Positions 1-8,705 of a DNA stretch of 64,000 bases are shown in pieces (positions within the stretch are counted from its first letter, which is position 1; every line of letters starts with the position of its first letter). The stretch lies in NCBI GenBank assembly GCA_012842395.1, contig DUSX01000009.1:186001-250000 (forward strand), given 5' to 3'. A program made the position numbers and the translations under genes. The notes under the pieces were generated by a model, which was not told the origin of the DNA, made no database searches, and saw only the letters and a list, made by a program, of their open reading frames with translations. This stretch comes from Bacillota bacterium. GTDB taxonomy: Bacteria; Bacillota; SHA-98; UBA4971.

Positions 1-96
1 TCACAATGATGTCGGCGTCAACGTCGTCAACGTCTGTGTCGAGGATCAGGGAACTCGCAAGTGTGCTTCGTGGGATAAACGACGGAACGGTGCCGG

Positions 97-243
97 ATGA
101 AGATGCTCGGACTGAGGGACCACATCTTCAAGGAGAACACGATACTGTATCCGGCCGCGTTCCGAGCCATTCGCGATCCGAAGGTGTGGGATGACATACT
201 GCACAAGTGCGATGAGATAGGCTACTGCTGCTTCACACCCGCA
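97..243 (+). pseudogene. Remnant of a DUF438/hemerythrin-like protein
   Basis: About 45 codons read as the C-terminal part of a hemerythrin-type HHE domain as found in DUF438 proteins: a HIFKENTILYPAA stretch, then the ending CDEIGYCCFTP. Full-length relatives have several hundred residues. Here the same frame has stop codons at 7-9 and 76-78 just upstream, and after about position 243 the similarity stops and the reading becomes GC-rich low complexity. I see no start signal. It is most likely a gene fragment left by deletion or rearrangement; the missing N-terminus could lie outside the window only if a frameshift intervened. Confidence 0.6.
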
Positions 244-596
244 TATGCGCTAGGGGGCCGCGGGCGCGGCCGTGTCGATGGACCTGACCGCAATCGCTCT
301 GGTGGATCGGACCGGCCGAGCCAGCCCAACCGCCGGGCCGACCTGGGTTGCGGGCATGGGGGCAATCAGCACTGAAGCCATGGGACGTGGTCAGGGGAAG
401 CGGTGACGGCCGCGAGGACACGAGCGGCTGACTAAGTATGTCGCCACGAGACCGCTGGTTTGTGCCGGAATATGCCATCTTAGCCCAGTTGAAGGCCGAA
501 GCCCGCAAAGCCGTCGATGGGGCCGCGCGGGTTGGCAGTCACCGGGGAAGTCCAGTGGTCTCGTGCGTCATGTGTGGAACGGGTAAGGTGGAGAGG
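244..596. other. Intergenic stretch without a recognisable gene
   Basis: GC-rich sequence between the hemerythrin remnant and the dyad array. Open frames here have no recognisable domain and no ribosome binding site. I see no terminator or promoter with confidence. Confidence 0.4.
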
Positions 597-915
597 ATGA
601 CGGACGGCAACGGTCCTCCTGGACGGGTGACGTGGGGAATTGATGCGGACGGGGCTTGTGATGTGCATCACCGGACGCACCGCAGCCATGCCGTGCAGAA
701 TGGTTCGGGAGAGGTCCGTGATGTGCGTCACGCGACGGCACACAAGACTTGATGTGAGGAACTGCTCGGGACGGACGCGTGATCTGCACCACGCGTCCGT
801 CCTCGACAACTGACGCACGGCACGTATCGCAGAGGGTTCTTGACCTGAGTCACGGATCGAACTGCAGGGATGACGCACACCACACATGAACCATGAACGC
901 GTGACTTACGGAACT
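597..915. repeat. Array of degenerate dyads at 60-61 bp spacing
   Basis: Sites of the form GTGA-N6-TCAC recur with centres at about 664.5, 724.5, 785.5 and 846.5, with weaker members at 603.5 and 907.5. The best copies are TGTGATGTGCATCACC (657-672) and CGTGATGTGCGTCACG (717-732). The copy at 785.5 lies inside a perfect 13-bp inverted repeat (769-781 and 790-802, 8-nt spacer). The half-site resembles the TGTGA/TCACA and TTGA/TCAA half-sites of CRP/FNR-type regulators. The 61-bp period is about six helical turns. Sequence between dyads is not conserved, so it is not an ordinary CRISPR array. It lies about 270 bp upstream of the glycerol kinase gene. Confidence 0.5.
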
Positions 916-1187
916 CTTCACGAAGGACCCGCTGGTGTTGGAAGGAAGTGCGAACGCCGTTGTCGAACACCACGCGTCAGGACAATACCGCGCTGACGCC
1001 TGAGAGGGTTTCGGCGCTCCCGGCGCGGCTGCGTGCTTTTGGAATTCGAGAAACGTCTGAGATCCCGGGCGGCCGGGGCCGACCTCCAAACGGAGCCGAC
1101 CTGCGGGCCCGGTAGCACGAACTCTTGACGACGTACTCAGAAGACGATGCCGCCCTAGACCACGTTCACGTTGAGGAGGGCCGACAG

Positions 1188-2735
1188 ATGAGAGGGCACT
1201 ATGTCATGTCGCTCGACCAGGGCACGACGAGCTCCCGGGCGATGATCTTCGACCACGACGCACGGCCCGTGGCCTTCGCGGCCAAGGAGTTTCCGCAGAT
1301 TTATCCGCGGCCGGGCTGGGTGGAACACGACCCGATGGACATCTGGCGCACTCAGATAGAGGTGGCACGGGAGGCCATCACCAGAGCGGGGCTCGAGGTG
1401 GAGGACATCGCTGCCATCGGCATCACGAACCAGCGCGAGACCACGATCCTTTGGGACCGCGCGACCGGCGAGCCGGTCTACAACGCCATCGTCTGGCAGT
1501 GTCGCCGGAGCGCTTCCATATGCGATGGCCTCAAGGCTGGCGGATGGAGCGCGAAGGTGGCCGAGAAGACCGGTCTCGTCATCGACGCATACTTCTCCGC
1601 GACCAAGGTGAAGTGGCTCCTCGACAATATCCCGGGGCTGCGCGAGCGGGCGCGTCGGGGCGAGATCTTGTTTGGCACGGTGGACACGTGGCTCATCTGG
1701 AACCTCACGGGGGGACGTGTGCACGCGACCGACTATTCCAACGCTTCCAGGACCATGATGTTCAACATACACACGCTTGATTGGGACGACGAGATCTTGG
1801 CTTACCTTGACATCCCCAGAGCCATGCTTCCCGACGTAAGGCCTTCCTCATACTTGTACGGCGAGACTGAGCCGGGTATCCTGTGCTCCGACGGCGATGG
1901 CCCAGCAGCAACGGCCTCCGCTCACTCAGCCCGCGTCCCGATCGCTGGGGACGCGGGGGACCAGCAGGCGGCCCTCTTCGGACAGGCGTGCTTCGAGCTA
2001 GGGATGGTCAAGAACACATACGGGACAGGCTGTTTCGTGTTGATGAACACGGGTGATCAGCCCGTGCGCTCGAAGGGCGGCCTTCTCACCACGGTAGCCT
2101 GGGGCGTCGGCGGCAAGGTCGAGTACGCGCTGGAGGGGAGCGTATTCATTGCGGGGGCTGCCGTCCAGTGGCTGAGGGACGAACTCAAGCTCATCGCGAC
2201 CGCGGCCGAGTCTGAGGAGCGGGCCGCGGCCGTGCCCGACTCGGGCGGCGTGTACGTCGTGCCCGCTTTTGTGGGGCTCGGCGCGCCATACTGGGACATG
2301 TACGCCCGCGGCACGATAGTGGGGCTCACGCGCGGCACGAGCAGAGATCACCTCATTCGCGCGACTCTGGAGTCCATAGCTTACCAATCCCGGGATGTCG
2401 TGGAGGCCATGGCGAGGGACTCCGGCATCCAACTCGCGTCGCTTCGCGCGGACTGCGGCGCGGCGCGCAACAACCTGCTCATGCAATTCCAAGCTGATAT
2501 TCTTGGCGTCGCCGTGGAGCGACCTCAAGTCACGGAGACCACAGCGCTCGGCGCGGCGTATCTCGCGGGCCTCGCGACGGGGTTCTGGAGGGACAGGGCA
2601 GAGGTGGCCGGACTTTGGCGTGCCGAGAGGCGGTTCGAGCCGGCCATGGAGGAGAAAGAACGCAAGCGGCTGTACAGCGGCTGGTTGGAGGCGGTGGCTC
2701 GTTCCCGGGGTTGGGAGAAGGATAGACAAGGATGA
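1188..2735 (+). CDS. glpK: Glycerol kinase (FGGY family)
   Basis: Predicted to phosphorylate glycerol to sn-glycerol 3-phosphate with ATP in the cytoplasm. The 515-residue product has the FGGY start [15 protein letters not shown] and keeps the glycerol contacts known from E. coli GlpK: R and E in TNQRETT, W in IVWQCRR, Y in DAYFSATK and D in [10 protein letters not shown]. The ATG at 1188 is chosen because GGAGGG (1174-1179) precedes it by 8 nt; the frame is open further upstream without such a site. Oddities: an Ala/Ser/Asp-rich insertion of about 15 residues precedes GDAGDQQ, and the usual DGGA of the ATP-side loop reads DCGA. It stands alone, with no glpF or glpD nearby. A second glycerol-kinase-like gene lies at 47866. 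Confidence 0.93.
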   Translation: MRGHYVMSLDQGTTSSRAMIFDHDARPVAFAAKEFPQIYPRPGWVEHDPMDIWRTQIEVAREAITRAGLEVEDIAAIGITNQRETTILWDRATGEPVYNAIVWQCRRSASICDGLKAGGWSAKVAEKTGLVIDAYFSATKVKWLLDNIPGLRERARRGEILFGTVDTWLIWNLTGGRVHATDYSNASRTMMFNIHTLDWDDEILAYLDIPRAMLPDVRPSSYLYGETEPGILCSDGDGPAATASAHSARVPIAGDAGDQQAALFGQACFELGMVKNTYGTGCFVLMNTGDQPVRSKGGLLTTVAWGVGGKVEYALEGSVFIAGAAVQWLRDELKLIATAAESEERAAAVPDSGGVYVVPAFVGLGAPYWDMYARGTIVGLTRGTSRDHLIRATLESIAYQSRDVVEAMARDSGIQLASLRADCGAARNNLLMQFQADILGVAVERPQVTETTALGAAYLAGLATGFWRDRAEVAGLWRAERRFEPAMEEKERKRLYSGWLEAVARSRGWEKDRQG

Positions 2736-2840
2736 GGATGAGGATGAAGACAAGGATAGATTAGGAAGGGCCACTGAGACACCGCAGACGCCGCCGATAC
2801 CGCTGGTGCAGGCGAGGACTAGACGCCAGCGTTGGCGAGA

Positions 2841-4856
2841 ATGGTCAAACGAGAGTGTATGTGGGACATACAGAAGGGACAGAAGGGGCGCGAAGAATTG
2901 AGCCAGCGGAGGGACCGGTGGGACCGAAGGGACCGGAGAGACTGGAGAGACCGAGGAGACCGGAGAGATCGGAACAGAGCCACAGCCCTTTTCATAGTTT
3001 TCGTTGCCATATCGGTGGCAGCGGGGCTCGTTACCCTGCTATCAGATGAGCCCGGTGCTGCGACAGGCGCGGTTACAAAGGGGTCAGGTCTTCAGAATTC
3101 GAATGAAGTGCCTGCCCTGGGATGGGGCGGAGAGACGCTGCTCGAGCCGGAAGACATGCTGGAAGACCTTGAGTACCTAAGCTCAGTGGTACGGCAGGTC
3201 CATCCCGCTATGAGCGGCCGATCCCTTCAGGGTCGTGCCGCTGCGGAGGAGTTCGCGGCGCGAGTGGAGGCGGCCAAGGTGGAGCTGAGCGAGCCCTTGC
3301 CCTCCTGGCGCTTCTTTGCTCTCGTCTCTGCGGTCATGGTGTCCCTGGGGGATGCCCACACATGCGTGTGGCTCCCAGGCACTGCTGGGGTACTGCCCGT
3401 ACAACTCACATGGGCCGAGGACGGAGTCGTGGTGAGCGGCGTTTTCGATCCGGACCTTCTCGTGCGGCCCGGGGACGAGCTCGTGACCCTGGGCGGCCGC
3501 ACGCCCCAGCAATTGCTGGAGGAGCTTTGCGCCTGGGTTCCCCACGGAAACCTCTATTGGGTCAAGGCTCTCGCTGGCAGGTACCTAGCAAGTCCTCTGG
3601 TCCTGAAGGGCTTGGGACTTGTATCTGCGCGGGGGCATGCGGGCGCGGCACCGGGATGCGAAGTTGAAGAGGCGTCTGGGCGGGAAGAGGTTGTTCAGCG
3701 GGAAGAGATCGTTCAGATGGTAGTTCGTCGCGCGGCGGACGCGGCAGGCAACGGCGGGGTGCTTGCCGTGGACGTCCCGATATGGGACGAACTCACAGTC
3801 ACCGGGATCGTGTCCGGTACCGACCCGGCAACCGGCCGGGGGGCTGATTCGCCGGCCGCTGAAGCAGGTGTGAAACCAGGCGACAGGGTGCTCGCGGCGG
3901 ACGGGGCCACTGTCCACTCCGCGGACGATCTCGCTCGTGCGGTCCAGAGATGCGGTCAGGAGGGGCGGGCGCTGGCCCTGGAAGTGCTGCGCAGGGGCGA
4001 GCGGCTCGAGTTCAGCATCCGTCCGATGCCCAGATTCGCACAGGGCCCCGGTCGCACCGGGTCTACGGAGACGGCCTACGTGATCGGCGTGACGCTCGGC
4101 GGCGTGCCTGTGTCCGGAGAGAGGGAGCGGCCGTGGTTCGGCTGGACCGTCGACGGGTCCGCGGGATTCGGCCTGTTCTGGCTGGATGAATGTAGCAACA
4201 CCAGAGAATACCGCCGCGCCGTGGACGAGTTCTTCGCCGCGGTCCGAAAGGACGGTGTCGAGAGGGTCGCTGTCGATCTGCGACGTAACGGCGGGGGCGA
4301 TTCCATGGTGGCGGGCGCGTTTCTCAAATACTTGCCATACACGTACGGAGACCTGCGCGCTCCGTCCCGCAGCACCCGCCGCTCGCCGCAGCTAGCCCGG
4401 CAGCGCGGTCCTTGGCTTCGCTTACTTACGTGGCTAGGCGAGACGTTCTTCAACGGACGCTGGCTCCCCCATCCGATCCAGCCTCGAGCGCGCGCGAGCG
4501 AGCTCTTCCGTGGCGAGGTTTACGTCCTGACCTCGTGGCATTCTTTCAGCGCCGCTGTGGATTTCGCGGCGATTCTACAAGACAACCGCCTTGCCAGGGT
4601 GATTGGAGCCCCGACGGGCGGCACACCTACTGAGTACGGCGACACGCTGAGTTTCTCCATGCCGAACACCGGCTGGCGTTTCTCCGTGTCGACCACCTGG
4701 TTCGTCAGGCCCGATCCTGCTCGTGATCCCGCGGATGCGCTTTATCCGGACATCCATATCCCCACGACCGTCCAGGACATTCGAGAGGGACGCGACCCCG
4801 TGTTGGAATGGCTTCGCTCTCGTTCCCCACAGGCGCTGTCCGTGACAGCACCGTGA
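2841..4856 (+). CDS. Membrane-anchored S41 (TSPc) protease-like protein with PDZ domain
   Basis: A 671-residue protein. A charged N-terminus of Arg/Asp repeats is followed by one membrane segment (about residues 47-67), giving an N-in topology with the rest outside. Then come a helical N-terminal region, a PDZ domain (about 310-390: SPAAEAGVKPGDRVLAADGA) and a C-terminal S41 core with RRNGGGD and FSAAVDFA, the latter matching the FSAA nucleophile loop of S41 proteins. These proteins cleave C-terminal tails or process extracytoplasmic peptides; the substrate is unknown. The start is uncertain: TTG at 2832, ATG at 2841 and ATG at 2859 are in frame and none has a good ribosome binding site. The gene stands between unrelated neighbours. 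Confidence 0.75.
   Translation: MVKRECMWDIQKGQKGREELSQRRDRWDRRDRRDWRDRGDRRDRNRATALFIVFVAISVAAGLVTLLSDEPGAATGAVTKGSGLQNSNEVPALGWGGETLLEPEDMLEDLEYLSSVVRQVHPAMSGRSLQGRAAAEEFAARVEAAKVELSEPLPSWRFFALVSAVMVSLGDAHTCVWLPGTAGVLPVQLTWAEDGVVVSGVFDPDLLVRPGDELVTLGGRTPQQLLEELCAWVPHGNLYWVKALAGRYLASPLVLKGLGLVSARGHAGAAPGCEVEEASGREEVVQREEIVQMVVRRAADAAGNGGVLAVDVPIWDELTVTGIVSGTDPATGRGADSPAAEAGVKPGDRVLAADGATVHSADDLARAVQRCGQEGRALALEVLRRGERLEFSIRPMPRFAQGPGRTGSTETAYVIGVTLGGVPVSGERERPWFGWTVDGSAGFGLFWLDECSNTREYRRAVDEFFAAVRKDGVERVAVDLRRNGGGDSMVAGAFLKYLPYTYGDLRAPSRSTRRSPQLARQRGPWLRLLTWLGETFFNGRWLPHPIQPRARASELFRGEVYVLTSWHSFSAAVDFAAILQDNRLARVIGAPTGGTPTEYGDTLSFSMPNTGWRFSVSTTWFVRPDPARDPADALYPDIHIPTTVQDIREGRDPVLEWLRSRSPQALSVTAP
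2895..2985 (+). repeat. Tandem 9-10 bp repeats encoding Arg/Asp-rich tract
   Basis: Repeats of the type GGGACCGNNG / GAGACCGNNG inside the 5' end of the S41-type gene encode RWDRRDRRDWRDRGDRR. This is slippage-prone coding sequence and forms the cytoplasmic tail ahead of the membrane segment. A short run of GGATGA hexamers also lies at about 2730-2760, between this gene and the kinase. Confidence 0.7.
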
Positions 4857-5123
4857 CGCGAGGCGGAGGCGCAATTCGCGCCGCATCCTGGACGGACTGA
4901 GGTAGAGAGAATTCAGCGGTGGTGGGCAGGACCTGACTCGATAATAGAGGAATATCACAGAGGAATATCAGTGCATCGCAATACATCTTCGCTAGTATCT
5001 TTTTTGCTGGTGTCTCTTTCGCCACTGTCGTTGCGACCTTGGGAGAAGGCTTGAGAGCAGTCCCGCGACTTGTTGGCTCCGGTCCAGATCGCTGGTAGGC
5101 TGTACGTGAGAGGGGTGTTGGGC
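4857..5123. other. Intergenic region with a 13-bp tandem duplication
   Basis: Contains AGAGGAATATCAC (4946-4958) immediately repeated as AGAGGAATATCAG (4959-4971), in an AT-richer stretch about 150 bp ahead of the oxidoreductase gene. It could be part of a promoter or operator, but I see no convincing -35/-10 pair. Confidence 0.4.
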
Positions 5124-6755
5124 ATGGGTCCCTCGATTTTGATCATCGGGGCCGGCATAGCGGGGCTTTCTACTGGATGCTATGCCCAGATGAACGGCTT
5201 CTCGACGGAGATCTTCGAGATGCACGACAAGCCGGGCGGGCTGTGCACGGCATGGACGCGCGGGGGTTACACGTTCGATTATTGCATCCACAATCTTTCT
5301 GGGACGGCGCCAAGCTCGCGGTACTACCGGATGTGGCTGGAGCTGGGCGCTCTGCAACCGCAGACCCATCCACAGGCCACAGCTGAAACCACCGTGGCAG
5401 AAGCTGAACAGGGTCCACCACAGAATCTAGGGCCCAGCACGCATCCCGCGAGCGCAGACCGGGCCGGCGCAAGCGGTTGCCCCGTGTACCACTACAAAGA
5501 GCTGGTCCGCGTCGAGGACCCTTCCGGCAAGTCTCTTACCATCGGACCCGACATCGCGCAGCTTGAACGAGACCTGAAGAAGCTAGCCCCAGGCGACAAG
5601 GAGGTCATCGACGAGTACATCCAAGGTATCCGCGCGTTTGGGGGTTTCGATCTCCTCAGCATGCCAGGCTCCGGAGCACGCGGTGTGCTGGGGATGATCC
5701 CCCACATCGGCAAAGTGGCCAAGTGGATGAAGCTCACCCTCACCGAATTCGCCAAGCGATTCTCTGACCCCTTTCTGCGGCGGGCGTTCCCTTATGTCCA
5801 GTATGACATGCCTGCGACTCCGACGGGCGCGCACCTCAATATGATCGCGGGAATGAGCCGCGGGGACTGCGGCTGGCCCGTCGGCGGCTCGCTGGCATTC
5901 GCCCGCGCTATAGAGCGGCGCTACCGTGCCCTTGGGGGTGAGGTTCATTACAAGTCGAGGGTGGCGAAGATCTTGACAGAGAACGGACGGGCCATCGGCG
6001 TTCGTCTGGCGGACGGCTCGGAGCGCCGAGGAGATGTGGTAGTCTCCGCCGCGGACGGACACGGCACGATCTTCGACATGCTGGAAGGCCGCTACGTGAA
6101 TGAGGCTGTGCGTTCTTACTACGCCGCGGCGCCCGAAAGCCAAGACATGGCGCTGCACGTGTACTTCGGGGTGGACCTGGATCTCTCGCGAGAGCCGCAC
6201 GCTCTTGTCCTGCTCCTCGACAAACCTGTAGAGATCGCGGGCCACGCGCGGGACAGGCTCGGCATAGAGATCCTCAACTTCGACCCAAGCATGGCCCCGC
6301 GGGGTAAATCCGTGATCAAGGTTCCGCTCGAGGCCAGGTATGATTTCTGGCAGTCTCTGAAGTCCGGCGGAAAAGACGCCTACCGCGCCGTGAAGGAAGA
6401 TGTCGCCGCGCAGGTCTTGGACTTGCTCGAAACGCGTTTTCCGGAGCTGGGCAGGCACGTGGAGGTTACGGACGTGTCCACGCCCCTGACCGTGGAACGG
6501 TATACCGGGAACTGGCGCGGGCTACAGGCGTGGATGCCTCCAGGAAATCCCATGGGAGCCTTGTTAAAGGGCGCCTTCATGACGGGTTTGCCCGGATTAG
6601 ACGGTTTCTTCATGGCCGGGCAGTGGGCGTGCGGCATGATCGGCCTCTCCACGGCGGCCTCGGCGGGCCGGAGGCTGGTGCGGTCGCTTTGCCGGCGCTA
6701 CGGACGTTCGTTTGTAACCCTTGTGCCGGAGCGCGTGGAGAAAGCCGGCAGCTGA
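5124..6755 (+). CDS. CrtI/phytoene desaturase-like FAD-dependent oxidoreductase
   Basis: A 543-residue protein beginning with a dinucleotide-binding motif, IIGAGIAGLSTGCYAQMNG, followed by an acidic residue in IFEMHDKPGG. The end, GFFMAGQWACGMIGLSTAA, is the second FAD-contacting motif of the CrtI/amine-oxidase superfamily. Such enzymes desaturate or isomerise carotenoids, retinoids or related lipids using FAD. No other carotenoid gene is in the window, so the substrate is unknown. The ATG at 5124 is chosen for GAGAGGGG (5108-5115) 8 nt upstream. An extra Pro/Thr/Ala-rich segment of about 45 residues lies near residues 75-120. It converges with rsgA. Confidence 0.8.
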   Translation: MGPSILIIGAGIAGLSTGCYAQMNGFSTEIFEMHDKPGGLCTAWTRGGYTFDYCIHNLSGTAPSSRYYRMWLELGALQPQTHPQATAETTVAEAEQGPPQNLGPSTHPASADRAGASGCPVYHYKELVRVEDPSGKSLTIGPDIAQLERDLKKLAPGDKEVIDEYIQGIRAFGGFDLLSMPGSGARGVLGMIPHIGKVAKWMKLTLTEFAKRFSDPFLRRAFPYVQYDMPATPTGAHLNMIAGMSRGDCGWPVGGSLAFARAIERRYRALGGEVHYKSRVAKILTENGRAIGVRLADGSERRGDVVVSAADGHGTIFDMLEGRYVNEAVRSYYAAAPESQDMALHVYFGVDLDLSREPHALVLLLDKPVEIAGHARDRLGIEILNFDPSMAPRGKSVIKVPLEARYDFWQSLKSGGKDAYRAVKEDVAAQVLDLLETRFPELGRHVEVTDVSTPLTVERYTGNWRGLQAWMPPGNPMGALLKGAFMTGLPGLDGFFMAGQWACGMIGLSTAASAGRRLVRSLCRRYGRSFVTLVPERVEKAGS

Positions 6756-6781
6756 GAGGGTCCGCGGGCCCGCGGACCCTC
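6756..6781. terminator. Perfect 26-bp palindrome between convergent genes
   Basis: GAGGGTCCGCGGG is followed directly by its exact reverse complement, filling the gap between the stop codons of the CrtI-like gene (+) and rsgA (-). It would form a 13-bp stem with almost no loop and has no T-tract. Its position suggests a bidirectional transcription end or mRNA 3' stabiliser. Confidence 0.55.
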
Positions 6782-6782
6782 A

Positions 6783-7745
6783 TCAACCACCCCGCATCAG
6801 CTTCACGTAGTGTTCATAACGCGAGCGTCGTATGGACCCCGACTCGACGGCCTCGCGCACGGCGCATCCCGGCTCTGAAATGTGGGCGCAGTCGGAGAAC
6901 CGGCACTTTCCGATGTACGGTCTCATTTCTCGGAAGCACGACGCAAGGTCGCGGGCCGAGATCTCCCATAGCCCGAATTCCCTCATTCCGGCGGTATCCG
7001 CCACGAAACCGCCGCCGGTGAGCGGGATGAGCCGCGAGGCGGTGGTCGTATGCCGGCCTCGGTGCGTGGTCTTGCCGACCTCGCCCGTGGCGAGGCCGAT
7101 GCCCGGCTCGACCGCGTTGAGCAGGGACGACTTTCCGACCCCCGAAGGCCCCACCACAAGAGAGATCCCGCTGGCGAGGACGGCCTTGAGCTCGTCGACG
7201 CCTTGGCCCGTTCTGGCACACGTGCGAAGAACGCGGTACCCGATCTCTTCATAAGGTGCTGCCATGTTGCTCGCGTCTTCGGGAGATACGAGGTCGATCT
7301 TGTTGAGACACACGATGCTGGGAATGCCGGAGTGCTCGGCTGCGGCCAGGTAACGGTCGAGACCTCGCGCCCTGAACGCGGGTTCCGCCGCGGCGAACAC
7401 TATGACGATCTGGTCCACGTTCGCTGCGATGACTTGCTCTCCGGGACGCTCGCCCGCCGCTTTCCGTCCGAACGAGTTTCGCCGCCTCTCGATTCTCTCT
7501 ATCACACCCCTGTTGTGGTCGAGCAGGGCAAGGTGGACGAGGTCGCCTGGGGCGACCGGATTTGTGGCTCTGCCCGTCTCCCTCACCAACTTGCGCCGGA
7601 TCGTGCAAAGGATGGGCCTGCCTTCCACAAGGACATGGTAGATGTCGTTTCCGATCTGAAGGACTAGACCTTGCCGGAGGTTTTCCTGCGTATCCAGCGG
7701 GACCGAGGCACGGGACGGATCCCCCTGGAACGTGCTCTCAGTCAT
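6783..7745 (-). CDS. rsgA: Ribosome small-subunit-dependent GTPase RsgA
   Basis: A 320-residue circularly permuted GTPase that acts in late 30S subunit maturation. An N-terminal OB-fold is followed by G4 (NKID), then the P-loop GPSGVGKSSLLNAV, then G3 (DTAGM), the order typical of RsgA/YjeQ. The C-terminal zinc domain is visible as C-X4-C-X-H-X5-C in CRFSDCAHISEPGC. The ATG at 7745 overlaps the stop of the small upstream gene (ATGACTGA), suggesting coupling; the frame is open another 25 codons upstream into that gene, but that extension is low-complexity Ser/Thr. Confidence 0.93.
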   Translation of the reverse strand: MTESTFQGDPSRASVPLDTQENLRQGLVLQIGNDIYHVLVEGRPILCTIRRKLVRETGRATNPVAPGDLVHLALLDHNRGVIERIERRRNSFGRKAAGERPGEQVIAANVDQIVIVFAAAEPAFRARGLDRYLAAAEHSGIPSIVCLNKIDLVSPEDASNMAAPYEEIGYRVLRTCARTGQGVDELKAVLASGISLVVGPSGVGKSSLLNAVEPGIGLATGEVGKTTHRGRHTTTASRLIPLTGGGFVADTAGMREFGLWEISARDLASCFREMRPYIGKCRFSDCAHISEPGCAVREAVESGSIRRSRYEHYVKLMRGG

Positions 7746-7974
7746 CGGACTCTGCCTCCCCGTCGCCGTCGCCTTCGAAGCCTTCGCCGAAGTCGTCGAG
7801 GAACTCCTCGATGAGCTCAATGGTTTCCCTGTCGCGACGCCCTGATTCGTGGCGCCTTGCGCGTTTCTCCTGACGCCGTGCCTTGAGCTGTTCTTTCATC
7901 TTGGTCCGATTGCGTTTTTGCTCGAGGTCCTTTTTCACTCCTGATACTTGGTGCTTGGTCAATCTATTTGTCAC
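7738..7974 (-). CDS. Small highly charged protein coupled to rsgA
   Basis: A 78-residue protein with a strongly basic N-terminal two thirds (KKDLEQKRNRTKMKEQLKAR) and a very acidic C-terminus (DDFGEGFEGDGDGEAESDD). No family recognised. The bipolar charge resembles small RNA- or ribosome-associated proteins, which would suit its neighbour. Its stop overlaps the rsgA start by 8 nt. Coding status rests on this overlap and its ATG start. Function unknown. Confidence 0.6.
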   Translation of the reverse strand: MTNRLTKHQVSGVKKDLEQKRNRTKMKEQLKARRQEKRARRHESGRRDRETIELIEEFLDDFGEGFEGDGDGEAESDD

Positions 7975-8200
7975 CGCTACATGACCTCCATGACCATCGT
8001 GCTAGAGCATGATCACCGTCTTGCAAGGTTTCAGCCCTTCCACCGGCGAACCGGAGACACCGGCTGCCACCGGGACCGCCTCGCAAGGTTTGCCGACCTG
8101 CGCGCTCGCATGCGCGCTCGCGGGCACTTCGACCCTTCCCGCCGGCCTTGCGGCCAGATGCCCTCGGGCTCTCCGGTCCTCGGGCCCTCCGGGTCTCGGT

Positions 8201-8240
8201 TTGTACGCAAAAGGGCCGCGTTGTACACAAAAGGGCCGCG
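8201..8240. repeat. 20-bp tandem repeat, two units
   Basis: TTGTACGCAAAAGGGCCGCG (8201-8220) is followed directly by the same sequence with one change (GCAA to ACAA, 8221-8240). Two helical turns apart, it could be a paired protein-binding site or a simple duplication. Confidence 0.6.
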
Positions 8241-8380
8241 GGCGATGCCTCACCCACGGCCCAAAGGGGTCACCTCTGCACTCTCGGTCCGCTCCGCGCG
8301 AGCTCCGCGCCCGCGCGAGGGCGCGTCGCCGTTCGCCAGCGCACGCACGTATGCCGGCCAGATCGGAGAGATCCCCGAGC

Positions 8381-8406
8381 AAAAAGAAACGCCCGCCACG
8401 GCGGGC
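8381..8406 (-). terminator. Intrinsic terminator (minus strand)
   Basis: On the minus strand GCCCGC-CGTG-GCGGGC is followed by GTTTCTTTTT. It lies about 300 nt downstream of the ERCC4-type gene and ahead of the rsgA pair, so it probably ends the nuclease transcript. Confidence 0.6.
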
Positions 8407-8705
8407 ATGCAGAACGGAAACAGGCTCAAACAACGCGAGACTCAAGCCAGGCGAGTCGTAGGCTGGAACCCGGTGCCTTCTCTTCAGGGGTTCCCGCTCA
8501 TGCCTGGGTTTCCCTTCGCGCCCCCGGCGGCAAGGTGGGTGAGGCAGATTGTGCCAACAACAAATACATGTTCAACGACCCTCTTCACACAACCCACCTC
8601 CGTTCCGGAAGCATGATCCAGACGACACCAATGTAACACCGGAGAGGCACAATGTCAACAACGGCGCGCCCCCGCGACTCCGTGGCTCTGCGGCTCCGCG
8701 GCTGC

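Larger units (their letters stand above)
7975..8705. other. Long GC-rich intergenic region
   Basis: About 730 bp between two minus-strand genes with no recognisable protein. It holds a 20-bp tandem repeat and a minus-strand terminator, listed separately. The minus strand between about 8560 and 8410 has several self-complementary GC blocks (for example GGGAAACCC and GCGGGAACCCC) upstream of the terminator and might form a structured 3' UTR, but I could not match it to a known riboswitch or RNA family. Confidence 0.4.

Noticed and set aside
597-915. CRISPR array
   Set aside because: Spacing is regular, but the repeated element is only about 16 bp and varies strongly from copy to copy, and no cas genes are in the window.
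8410-8560. c-di-AMP (ydaO) or another riboswitch on the minus strand
   Set aside because: GGGAAACCCAGG and CGGGAACCCC resemble fragments of the ydaO core, but the highly conserved CAGCTAACCTCGTAGGC-type segment is missing, and the element lies downstream of the nuclease gene, far from the next gene start.
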